From: an uncultured Schlesneria sp.
GTDB taxonomy: Bacteria > Planctomycetota > Planctomycetia > Planctomycetales > Planctomycetaceae
DNA length: 64,000 bases
Direction: 5' to 3'
NCBI GenBank assembly: GCA_903858935.1
Contig: CAIOKO010000003.1
Coordinates: 18,181 to 82,180 of the forward strand
Part shown: piece by piece, positions 45,201 to 51,070 of the stretch
Position numbering within the stretch: the stretch's first letter is position 1
Layout: every line of letters begins with the position of its first letter
Position numbers and translations under genes: made by a program
Notes under the pieces: model-generated
The model's database searches: none
What the model was told of the DNA's origin: nothing
Seen by the model: the letters and a program-made list of their open reading frames with translations, nothing else

Positions 45201-45290
45201 GTGACTAAAAGAATCTTCCTCAGGTTTTGGGCCTGCTTCTTGTGGAAGCCAGCGTCACGGACCCTCACGTCTTAATGAAAGTCATTTGCA

Positions 45291-45479
45291 ATGAAACGCA
45301 TGATTACAGCAATTCTGATCGCAGGATTAACGTCGGTCAGCTTGATTGGGTGTACCGAGACAAAAAAGTCGTCGGCCAAACAAGAAACGAAAATCACGAC
45401 GCCAGGTGGCTCGACGACGATTACGACTGAAAAGGACGTGAAGACGACCGGGGACAAACCCCCATCCACGACTCCTTGA
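45291..45479 (+). CDS. Small lipoprotein
   Basis: This 62-residue protein has a classic lipoprotein signal (MITAILIAGLTSVSLIGC, lipobox LIGC). A mature chain of Thr, Lys and Ser follows (TPGGSTTITTEKDVKTTGD), which looks disordered. No domain is present. Its stop overlaps the earliest possible start of the next frame, so the genes are tightly packed. It may tether or space other envelope proteins, but this is inference. Confidence 0.7.
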   Translation: MKRMITAILIAGLTSVSLIGCTETKKSSAKQETKITTPGGSTTITTEKDVKTTGDKPPSTTP

Positions 45480-45544
45480 AAATCAAAGCAACTTGCAAAC
45501 GCATGTCGCGTTCGCCGGTTGAACACTTCAAATCTCTCAACAGA

Positions 45545-45982
45545 ATGAATTTCAGAATGTCGAATGCAACAATGATGTCGGGCCCGGAAAAGAAAGAATG
45601 GGATCAGGCCGTGGGTAAAGCCAAAGAGGCCGCTACTTCCGCAGGAGAAGTGGCTTGCCACGCGACATCGGCCGTCGGTGCCATGGCCAGTCGCGCGGTG
45701 TGCGACATTGGCAAAGAGGCAGATCAGCTCACCGCCAATGCCGGGACCTGTATCGAGGGGCTTGGTGACAGGCTCAGTAAGAACGCTCCCCATTCTGGTA
45801 TTCTTGGAAACACATCCCAGGCAGTTGCCGGGGCGGTCAAGGAGAGTGGCGAATACCTGCAGGGAGCCAAGCTGAGCGGAATGACCGAAGACGTGGCTCA
45901 CCTGGTTCGTCGGAATCCGATCCCCGCCGTACTGATTGCGATCGGTTTAGGTTGGTTCATCGCTCGCAATCTGAAAACTTGA
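45545..45982 (+). CDS. Membrane-anchored YqjD/DUF883-like stress protein
   Basis: The open frame starts at 45476, but the first clear candidate start is the ATG at 45545 (145 residues). Later ATGs at 45557 and 45572 are possible, and no ribosome site decides. The protein has an amphipathic helical body rich in Ala, Lys and Glu (VGKAKEAATSAGEVACHATS, AVAGAVKESGEYLQGAK). It ends in a C-terminal anchor (RRNPIPAVLIAIGLGWFIARNL), the typical end of ElaB/YqjD/DUF883 proteins, which sit in the inner membrane under stress. It lies directly before the holin-X-like gene. Confidence 0.72.
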   Translation: MNFRMSNATMMSGPEKKEWDQAVGKAKEAATSAGEVACHATSAVGAMASRAVCDIGKEADQLTANAGTCIEGLGDRLSKNAPHSGILGNTSQAVAGAVKESGEYLQGAKLSGMTEDVAHLVRRNPIPAVLIAIGLGWFIARNLKT

Positions 45983-46073
45983 GGATGTTCTACACAGGCG
46001 ACAGGGAATGGAGAGGTCCGTGTGAGCGGAAACTTCTTCCGTGATCTGCTGTTGAAATTTAGGGACGAAAGCC

Positions 46074-46487
46074 ATGCCGACTGTCGTCGAAGACCCCGCA
46101 GAAGTATCCACCGTTTCATTGGTGGGTGGTATCCTTGTCGATCTTCGGCAACTCGTCGAACAGCAATTGCAATTGACGCGACGAGAGATCGAAGGGGAAC
46201 TTCGCCGGCAATCGACAGCGGCCATGATTGTTGTCCTCGGATTGGCGGTTCTCTTTCTCGCGGCACTCATGCTCAGTCTGGCCTCGGCTCAATTACTGCA
46301 CTGGATGATATCTCCGGCCGGAACCGATCCTGCGGGGATGCCGATGTGGGTTTGTCAGGCCCTTGTGAGCACGGTGCTGATCGTTATCGGCGGAATCCTG
46401 GCCTGTTATGGCCATTTCAAGTTCAGATCGGTTCATCCACTTCAGGACCAGGCCACGAGGAACTTGCAGGAACACAAACATGGATGA
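46074..46487 (+). CDS. Phage_holin_3_6/holin-X-like membrane protein
   Basis: This 137-residue protein has a helical N-terminus (LRQLVEQQLQLTRREIEGEL) and two transmembrane segments (AAMIVVLGLAVLFLAALMLSL and ALVSTVLIVIGGILACYGHF). This is the Actinobacterial-Holin-X/Phage_holin_3_6 pattern (YqjE-like). These are bacterial chromosomal proteins, not phage holins in most cases, and usually travel with DUF883 and DUF3618 genes, as they do here. The next gene's start overlaps its last codons (8-base overlap), so the two are co-translated. Confidence 0.85.
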   Translation: MPTVVEDPAEVSTVSLVGGILVDLRQLVEQQLQLTRREIEGELRRQSTAAMIVVLGLAVLFLAALMLSLASAQLLHWMISPAGTDPAGMPMWVCQALVSTVLIVIGGILACYGHFKFRSVHPLQDQATRNLQEHKHG

Positions 46488-47157
46488 CACACCTGAAACA
46501 ATCCGGCAGCAGATGGAAGAGACCAGGTTACAGCTCAATGAAAAGCTGGAAACTCTGGAACTTCAAGTGACAGAAACCATGCAGTCCACAGGGACCGCCC
46601 TGAACGCCACGGTCGAGGCGGTCCAGGAGACCGTTGAGTCCGTGTCTGACGCGGTTCAAGATGCGGTCCATTCGGTCGGCAACGCATTCGATCTCGGGCT
46701 TCAGATCGAGCGACATCCACTGATCGTCCTGGGCGGAGCGGTCGTTCTGGGTTATCTTGCCTCAGATTTCTTTGCAGAGACTGCGAAGAAGTCAGAGTCA
46801 TTGCGAGAGCCCCTGCCCGCTCTTTCTTCATTTTCAAACAGCGAAATTGGAAGTACTGAAGCACCTGCTTCCCGTAATGTGGCCACAGTGGCCACAGCCT
46901 ATGAATCGGGGCGAGCAACGTCCACCTGGAATCAACTGAGAGATGTTGCGCTCGGAGTACTGATCGGTGTGGTCCAGGACATCACCATTCGTTCCGTGCC
47001 GAGAATCGTCGACTACCTGACTGGCGACAATGGTGGAGCTGGCCCGATCAAGATCGACGAACAAACCATGTTCTCGGACGGTGCGAAGTCCTTTGACGAT
47101 GGCCATCAATTTCGAATTGCCTCTTCCGGCAGTGCACGCATCCGAAAACCGTTCTAA
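46480..47157 (+). CDS. DUF3618 membrane-associated protein
   Basis: The ATG at 46480 gives 225 residues. It overlaps the previous stop by eight bases and is preceded by CAGGA. The DUF3618 start is clear (PETIRQQMEETRLQLNEKLE), then a long amphipathic helix (VEAVQETVESVSDAVQDAVH). A central hydrophobic segment follows (HPLIVLGGAVVLGYLASDFF), and the C-terminal part carries a Gly/Val-rich stretch (LRDVALGVLIGVVQDITIRSV). These proteins form an envelope-stress trio with DUF883 and holin-X relatives in other bacteria. The specific activity is unknown. Confidence 0.87.
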   Translation: MDDTPETIRQQMEETRLQLNEKLETLELQVTETMQSTGTALNATVEAVQETVESVSDAVQDAVHSVGNAFDLGLQIERHPLIVLGGAVVLGYLASDFFAETAKKSESLREPLPALSSFSNSEIGSTEAPASRNVATVATAYESGRATSTWNQLRDVALGVLIGVVQDITIRSVPRIVDYLTGDNGGAGPIKIDEQTMFSDGAKSFDDGHQFRIASSGSARIRKPF

Positions 47158-47172
47158 CAGAAAGTCTCGACG

Positions 47173-47358
47173 ATGAAACCTTATTCGATGCAGGACAAGT
47201 CGAACGAATGGACCGAAAAGGTTCAGCTGAATCGGAACGACTTCAGCGAACGTGAATTAACTGTAATCAGTTGGAAGAGCAACCGAGTTTTGATCCCCAT
47301 TCAGACCGGCGACGGGCAAAAGCGCGAGATTAAAGCCATCGATCGGCTTGATCAATAG
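47173..47358 (+). CDS. Small soluble hypothetical protein
   Basis: This 61-residue ORF sits 16 bases after the DUF3618 gene on the same strand. The product is polar with one short strand-forming part (LTVISWKSNRVLIPIQTGDG) and no membrane helix. I recognise no family. A weak AGAAAG lies upstream of the ATG. The tight spacing within a same-strand series supports expression. It may alternatively be non-coding spacer. Confidence 0.5.
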   Translation: MKPYSMQDKSNEWTEKVQLNRNDFSERELTVISWKSNRVLIPIQTGDGQKREIKAIDRLDQ

Positions 47359-47471
47359 TTGACGCGGCAGGCTTGTAAGGCCTGGCGCTGATGAAGGTCC
47401 ACGAGATCGATGCCGGGTTCGTAAATCGCGAAGTCGTCTTGATCACAATCTTTCGCAAAAGGTGATGACAA

Positions 47472-48218
47472 ATGAAACGGCTTTTTACAGGTTTTACAAT
47501 GGTCACGCTGGCGGTCCTGAGCGGTTGCTCGCAAGGAACACCAGGGGGACCGGGAACGACTGACACGAACGGCAAAAAGCCCGCCTACGGGCAGGCCGAT
47601 GACACGTTCAATTTGAGCGTCCCCGTGATGTCGTCTTCCCTGCAGCAGGGTTCAATGTCGGAATCGACGATCGGCATTAAAAGGGCCAGGAACTTCGACG
47701 AAGACGTCGCATTGACATTTGCCGACGTCCCTAAGGGGATCACAATTGATCCAGCCAGTCCTGTGATCAAGCATGGCGACACCGATGTGAAGGTCACGTT
47801 CCACGCCGCGAACGAATCGCCAGTCGGCGAGTTCAAGATCAAGATCACAGGACACCCGGCAAAGGGAGGCGACGCCAAAGTCGACTTCAAACTCGATATT
47901 TCCGCGAAAGATACTTTTACGCTGAGCACGCCACGTCTCTCGACATCGCTCAAGCAGGGCGAGACGAAAATGGTCTCGATCAGTATCAGCCGAGACAAGA
48001 CTTTCGATCAGGATGTGGCTTTGTCTTTCGGCGAAATGCCCACCGGCGTGACACTCGAACCAGCCGCTCCGGTGATCAAGCAAGGTGAAGCAAACACCGA
48101 AATCACACTGACAAGTGCAGACGATGCGGCACTGGGAACATTTGCGATCAAGCTGACCGGCCATCCTGCGATCGGTGCCGACGCCTCGAATGAATTGAAG
48201 CTTACCGTCATCAAGTAG
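47472..48218 (+). CDS. Lipoprotein with two tandem Ig-like repeats
   Basis: This 248-residue protein has a lipoprotein signal (FTGFTMVTLAVLSGC). Two tandem copies of a domain of about 90 residues follow: DTFNLSVPVMSSSLQQG, then VALTFADVPKGITIDPASPVIKHGDT, repeated as DTFTLSTPRLSTSLKQG, then VALSFGEMPTGVTLEPAAPVIKQGEA. Each ends with GxFxIKxTGHPA. This is a beta-sandwich of the COG1470/NPCBM-associated or invasin-like kind, apparently made by duplication. It is likely an outer-membrane or periplasmic adhesin-like module. AAAGGTGAT precedes the ATG. No binding partner is evident. Confidence 0.8.
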   Translation: MKRLFTGFTMVTLAVLSGCSQGTPGGPGTTDTNGKKPAYGQADDTFNLSVPVMSSSLQQGSMSESTIGIKRARNFDEDVALTFADVPKGITIDPASPVIKHGDTDVKVTFHAANESPVGEFKIKITGHPAKGGDAKVDFKLDISAKDTFTLSTPRLSTSLKQGETKMVSISISRDKTFDQDVALSFGEMPTGVTLEPAAPVIKQGEANTEITLTSADDAALGTFAIKLTGHPAIGADASNELKLTVIK

Positions 48219-48248
48219 TGAACTTATATCTTTAAAGGAGACTCGATC

Positions 48249-48464
48249 ATGAATTGGGATCAAATTCAAGGCGACTGGAAGCAAATGACCGGCCAAGTCA
48301 AAGAAAAGTGGGGCAAGCTGACTGACAGTGACCTGACGGTTATTGCGGGAAAGCGAGACCAGCTCGCTGGCCTGCTTCAGCAACGGTACGGCTATGCTAA
48401 AGAGAAGGCCGAAAAGGAACTGGACGACTTTCTCAGCGCGTTAAAGCCTGCCTCAACCAAATAA
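48249..48464 (+). CDS. CsbD-like stress protein (short copy)
   Basis: This 71-residue protein is a textbook CsbD: MNWDQIQGDWKQMTGQVKEK, KLTDSDLTVIAGKRDQLAGL, YGYAKEKAEKELDDF. AAAGGAG lies nine bases before the ATG, one of the strongest ribosome sites in the cluster. It is a paralogue of the 44351 gene but lacks the extra tail. CsbD proteins accumulate under general stress in diverse bacteria and their molecular activity is unclear. It is the last of a packed series; a gap of about 315 bases follows. Confidence 0.92.
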   Translation: MNWDQIQGDWKQMTGQVKEKWGKLTDSDLTVIAGKRDQLAGLLQQRYGYAKEKAEKELDDFLSALKPASTK

Positions 48465-48779
48465 TGTGAGAATTCGCGGGTTGCTACAGCTCGTTGCCAG
48501 CCCGCTCCCTATGGGGAGTTCGTGGTTCGATGCGTTCAATCGTGGGCGACACGAAACCACACCAGAAGCTGTTGCATCGTGCATTCTGACCAGCGTTCTC
48601 ACCTTACGTGTTTCGATCGCGTGCCGAACGAATGGAGTCTGGATCGATGACTCGATCCAGCAGCACGCAATAAGCCGCGTGGACCAAACGCTCTACCAGC
48701 CCGCAAGGGTTAGTGGAAAGCGGAAACATGTTGCTTCCGTATCAGAGTCCATGCAAATTCGCCTGGAAAGGCACATTTT
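48465..48779. other. Gap before the HDGK-repeat genes
   Basis: The plus-strand frame 48466-48783 spans this gap but has no ribosome site, starts two bases after the CsbD stop and encodes no recognisable product. No strong terminator was seen. A promoter for the next gene could lie here. Confidence 0.45.
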
Positions 48780-49115
48780 ATGACTACGCATACACCGGAT
48801 CACAACAAGAAGCCCGAAGACAAAAAAGCGGCGATGTCGGCCGAATGCTCCACCAAGCCTGCAGCGTGTGCCAACACACATGAAGGTAAGGTTAGTAGCG
48901 TTGCCGGTAACAAGCTCCATTCGACTTGCGAACAAGGTAAATCACATTCGCACACCGTGGCTCCAGATGCCAAGGTGACTTGTGACGGAGCCACCAGTAA
49001 GACGGAAGATTTGAAGCCAGGTGACAAGATCCGGTTGACGACGAAGCCCGACGACAAGCACACGGCAACCAAGGTCGAATCACTGAAAAAGCATACGGAA
49101 TTCGCAAAGGCCTGA
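48780..49115 (+). CDS. HDGK-repeat protein, single-copy form
   Basis: This 111-residue protein follows GGAAAGG by a few bases. A polar, Lys- and Cys-containing N-terminus (SAECSTKPAACANT) leads into one repeat of about 65 residues: HEGKVSSVAGNKLHSTCEQG, SHSHTVAPDAKVTCDG, DLKPGDKIRLTTKPDD, ATKVESL. The same repeat occurs twice in the next gene. The pattern looks like a small beta-barrel of the DUF5666/OB type. The conserved His and Cys residues could bind metal, but this is inference. There is no signal peptide, unlike its neighbour. Confidence 0.72.
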   Translation: MTTHTPDHNKKPEDKKAAMSAECSTKPAACANTHEGKVSSVAGNKLHSTCEQGKSHSHTVAPDAKVTCDGATSKTEDLKPGDKIRLTTKPDDKHTATKVESLKKHTEFAKA

Positions 49116-49156
49116 TCAGACCAACCGTTAAGCACGGGCTGACTACGACGACAAAT

Positions 49157-49185
49157 TCATGTGCTGGTATTTCGCCAGCACATGA
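49157..49185 (+). terminator. Hairpin after the single HDGK-repeat gene
   Basis: TCATGTGCTGG pairs perfectly with CCAGCACATGA over the seven-base loop TATTTCG. It lies about 40 bases past the stop codon. There is no clean T-run, so it may stabilise the 3' end or act as a partial terminator. Confidence 0.5.
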
Positions 49186-49222
49186 GTTGTCTTCCCTTTC
49201 TCCTTTAACGAAAGCGTTCGAA

Positions 49223-49777
49223 ATGATTTACCGTAGAGGGATGATGGTCACTGTGGCTGCGACGATGCTCTCGCTTTCAATTGCGTGGGGGGCCAATGAA
49301 ACCATCGAAAGCACTCATGATGGTAAGTTCGTCAGTCTGACTGGCAACAAACTGCAGATGACGAGTTACAAGGGGAAAGAGCATACGCACTTGTTGGCAT
49401 TCGAAGCCAAAGTCACTTGCGACGGCAACGAATGCAACGCCGCTGATTTGAAGCCCGGAATGAAAATTCGCGTGACCACTTTAAACGGTGATATGAGAGT
49501 CGCGACACGCATCGAAGCACTCGATAAGAATCAAATGTTCGCCAATACGCACGACGGCAAGTTTGTCAGCCTGATGGGCACAAAACTTGAAATGACCGAT
49601 GCCAGAGGAAAAGAACATTCTCGAACGTTGGCCAGGGACGCCGCCATGACTGTCGATGGAATGGCCTGCAAGCCAGAGCACCTGAAGGCTGGGATGAAAA
49701 TCCGAGTCACCACAGAAAAGAACGATGCAAGCGTTGCAACGCGAATCGACGCGATCCACCTGGAAACCGAATTCTAG
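49223..49777 (+). CDS. Secreted HDGK-repeat protein, two-copy form
   Basis: The ATG at 49223 gives 184 residues with a signal peptide (MMVTVAATMLSLSIAWG). The ORF-track TTG start at 49187 lies inside the preceding hairpin region. Two repeats of about 68 residues follow: THDGKFVSLTGNKLQMTSYK, AKVTCDGNECNAADLKPGMK, then THDGKFVSLMGTKLEMTDAR, AAMTVDGMACKPEHLKAGMK. The repeats align with the single repeat of the 48780 protein, so the family grew by duplication. Paired cysteines in repeat one are reduced to one in repeat two. A periplasmic metal- or ligand-binding role is possible but unproven. Confidence 0.75.
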   Translation: MIYRRGMMVTVAATMLSLSIAWGANETIESTHDGKFVSLTGNKLQMTSYKGKEHTHLLAFEAKVTCDGNECNAADLKPGMKIRVTTLNGDMRVATRIEALDKNQMFANTHDGKFVSLMGTKLEMTDARGKEHSRTLARDAAMTVDGMACKPEHLKAGMKIRVTTEKNDASVATRIDAIHLETEF

Positions 49778-49791
49778 AAAGAATGCACTTC

Positions 49792-50325
49792 ATGTCCACG
49801 ACCACCTCTGCAATTGCAGTATTTCACACACATGAGAAGGCCGAAGCAGCGATCCGAGAACTTGAAAAAAGCGGATTCAATCTGAAAAAGCTGTCGATTA
49901 TCGGCAAGGACTACCATACGGAAGAAAACGTTGTCGGTTACTACAACACTGGCGATCGGATGTTGAGCTGGGGCCAGAACGGTGCTCTATGGGGCGGACT
50001 TTGGGGCCTGTTATTTGGTTCTGCATTTTTCTTTCTACCGGGGGTCGGTCCGGTTCTCGTTGCAGGTCCGCTTGTGGGATGGATTGTCGGAGCACTCGAA
50101 GGAGCTGCGATCGTCGGCGGGATCAGTGTCCTGGGTGGGGCTCTTGCCAGCATTGGCATTCCTGAGAACACCATTGTGCAGTACGAGTCCGAGTTGAAAA
50201 TGGGCAAGTTTCTGGTGATCGCCCATGGCACTCCCGAGGACGTTGCACGCGCCAAACACTATTTTGATTTGTCGAAATCGGCAGTCACGACGATTCATGA
50301 TGAACCAGCGGTGGCTTCCACATAA
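49792..50325 (+). CDS. General stress protein 17M-like membrane protein
   Basis: This protein of 177 residues (an ATG three codons upstream at 49783 is also possible) opens with an alpha/beta domain (AIAVFHTHEKAEAAIRELEKSGFNLKKLSIIGKDYH). A Gly-rich hydrophobic centre follows (GALWGGLWGLLFGSAFFFLPGVGPVLVAGPLVGWIVGALEG), probably two membrane-inserted helices. The end returns to a soluble beta-strand region (GKFLVIAHGTPEDVARAKHYF). This is the general-stress-17M/DUF1269-like pattern. It is partly related to the soluble 50668 protein. Membership in a stress cluster is consistent. Function is unknown. Confidence 0.83.
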   Translation: MSTTTSAIAVFHTHEKAEAAIRELEKSGFNLKKLSIIGKDYHTEENVVGYYNTGDRMLSWGQNGALWGGLWGLLFGSAFFFLPGVGPVLVAGPLVGWIVGALEGAAIVGGISVLGGALASIGIPENTIVQYESELKMGKFLVIAHGTPEDVARAKHYFDLSKSAVTTIHDEPAVAST

Positions 50326-50462
50326 ATCCGACCGTGGTGAGGTTTTTCCGTCAGCGATGGAAGCTGCAAACGATGCCGGTTTTTGTAACAACGTCAGTAC
50401 GTGAATCCGTACGTGAGTATCACGAATGGAAGCCTAAACATTTTTAAAAAGCGAGAATGAAA

Positions 50463-50612
50463 ATGCTCTGGACAATTTTTATGGTGCTGTTGGTTCTGTG
50501 GTTGCTGGGTGTCGTCACGTCGTACACGATGGGAGGCTTTATCCATATTCTGCTCGTGATCGCTATCGTGTCGTTACTGATTGGCATCATCCAAGGTCGG
50601 AGAGTGATTTAA
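50463..50612 (+). CDS. lmo0937-family small membrane protein (DUF5670)
   Basis: This 49-residue ORF is below the ORF track's length limit. The product (MLWTIFMVLLVLWLLGVV, then IHILLVIAIVSLLIGIIQG) has two membrane helices and matches the lmo0937 family closely. In other bacteria such genes sit among CsbD and other stress genes. An in-frame ATG two codons upstream (50457) is an alternative start. Its stop codon lies inside the arm of an unusual three-part hairpin (see 50602-50646). Confidence 0.85.
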   Translation: MLWTIFMVLLVLWLLGVVTSYTMGGFIHILLVIAIVSLLIGIIQGRRVI

Positions 50613-50646
50613 TAATCACTCCTCAAAACCCCCTTTCGGAGTGATT
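50602..50646 (+). promoter_or_regulatory. Three-arm mutually exclusive hairpin at the lmo0937-like stop codon
   Basis: GAGTGATT (50602-50609) can pair with AATCACTC (50614-50621). The same middle arm, as AATCACTCC, can instead pair with GGAGTGATT (50638-50646). Only one hairpin can form at a time. The downstream gene starts at 50668, so this could tune read-through or ribosome access. No T-run follows. Confidence 0.35.
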
Positions 50647-50667
50647 TCCGACTAAGAAAGTCGCTTT

Positions 50668-51054
50668 ATGTCATTATTACCAACTCTCGATCGCGACCAG
50701 GAGATGCCCGAACTACAGGGGCATGCGATTGGTTTTGTCGACACGCAAACTGACTGTGATGCCGTCATTCTTGAATTGAATGCGGCGGGGTTTTCAGACT
50801 CTTCAATTGCCGTGTTGAATGGCGATAGCGGGATTCGCCTTCTGTCGCGCATGATGTCCGGTTCTTTATGGGGAGAGGCTGCAGAGGACTTGATGAAGCA
50901 AGGGGTGATCGAGCTGACTCATGGACATTTTGCCCTGACGATTAAGGCACGTGATCGAGATGAAGGTTTGGCTGTCGCAAATGCTGCCGCAAAACACGGC
51001 GGACATGGCTTCAGTTACTTCGGAGTATTGACTGACGAGCGGTTAACCCGATAA
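50668..51054 (+). CDS. Soluble general-stress-17M-like protein
   Basis: This 128-residue protein resembles the soluble domains of the 49792 protein without its membrane part: HAIGFVDTQTDCDAVILELNAAGFSDSSIAVLNGDSG, then GHFALTIKARDRDEGLAVANAAAKHGGHGFSYFG. The alpha/beta ACT- or ferredoxin-like fold is suggested by strand-helix order. It lies 55 bases after the lmo0937-like gene and 16 before the AI-2E-type permease, so the three are probably one transcript. No catalytic residues are visible. Confidence 0.72.
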   Translation: MSLLPTLDRDQEMPELQGHAIGFVDTQTDCDAVILELNAAGFSDSSIAVLNGDSGIRLLSRMMSGSLWGEAAEDLMKQGVIELTHGHFALTIKARDRDEGLAVANAAAKHGGHGFSYFGVLTDERLTR

Positions 51055-51070
51055 CAAAGTCCAAAAGATC

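Noticed and set aside
46074-46487. Phage holin, hence a prophage
   Set aside because: Holin-X/Phage_holin_3_6 proteins are usual chromosomal stress-cluster members, and no other phage gene is present.
48466-48783. 105-codon ORF after the short CsbD gene
   Set aside because: It has no ribosome site, starts two bases after a stop, overlaps the next real start and gives an unrecognisable product.
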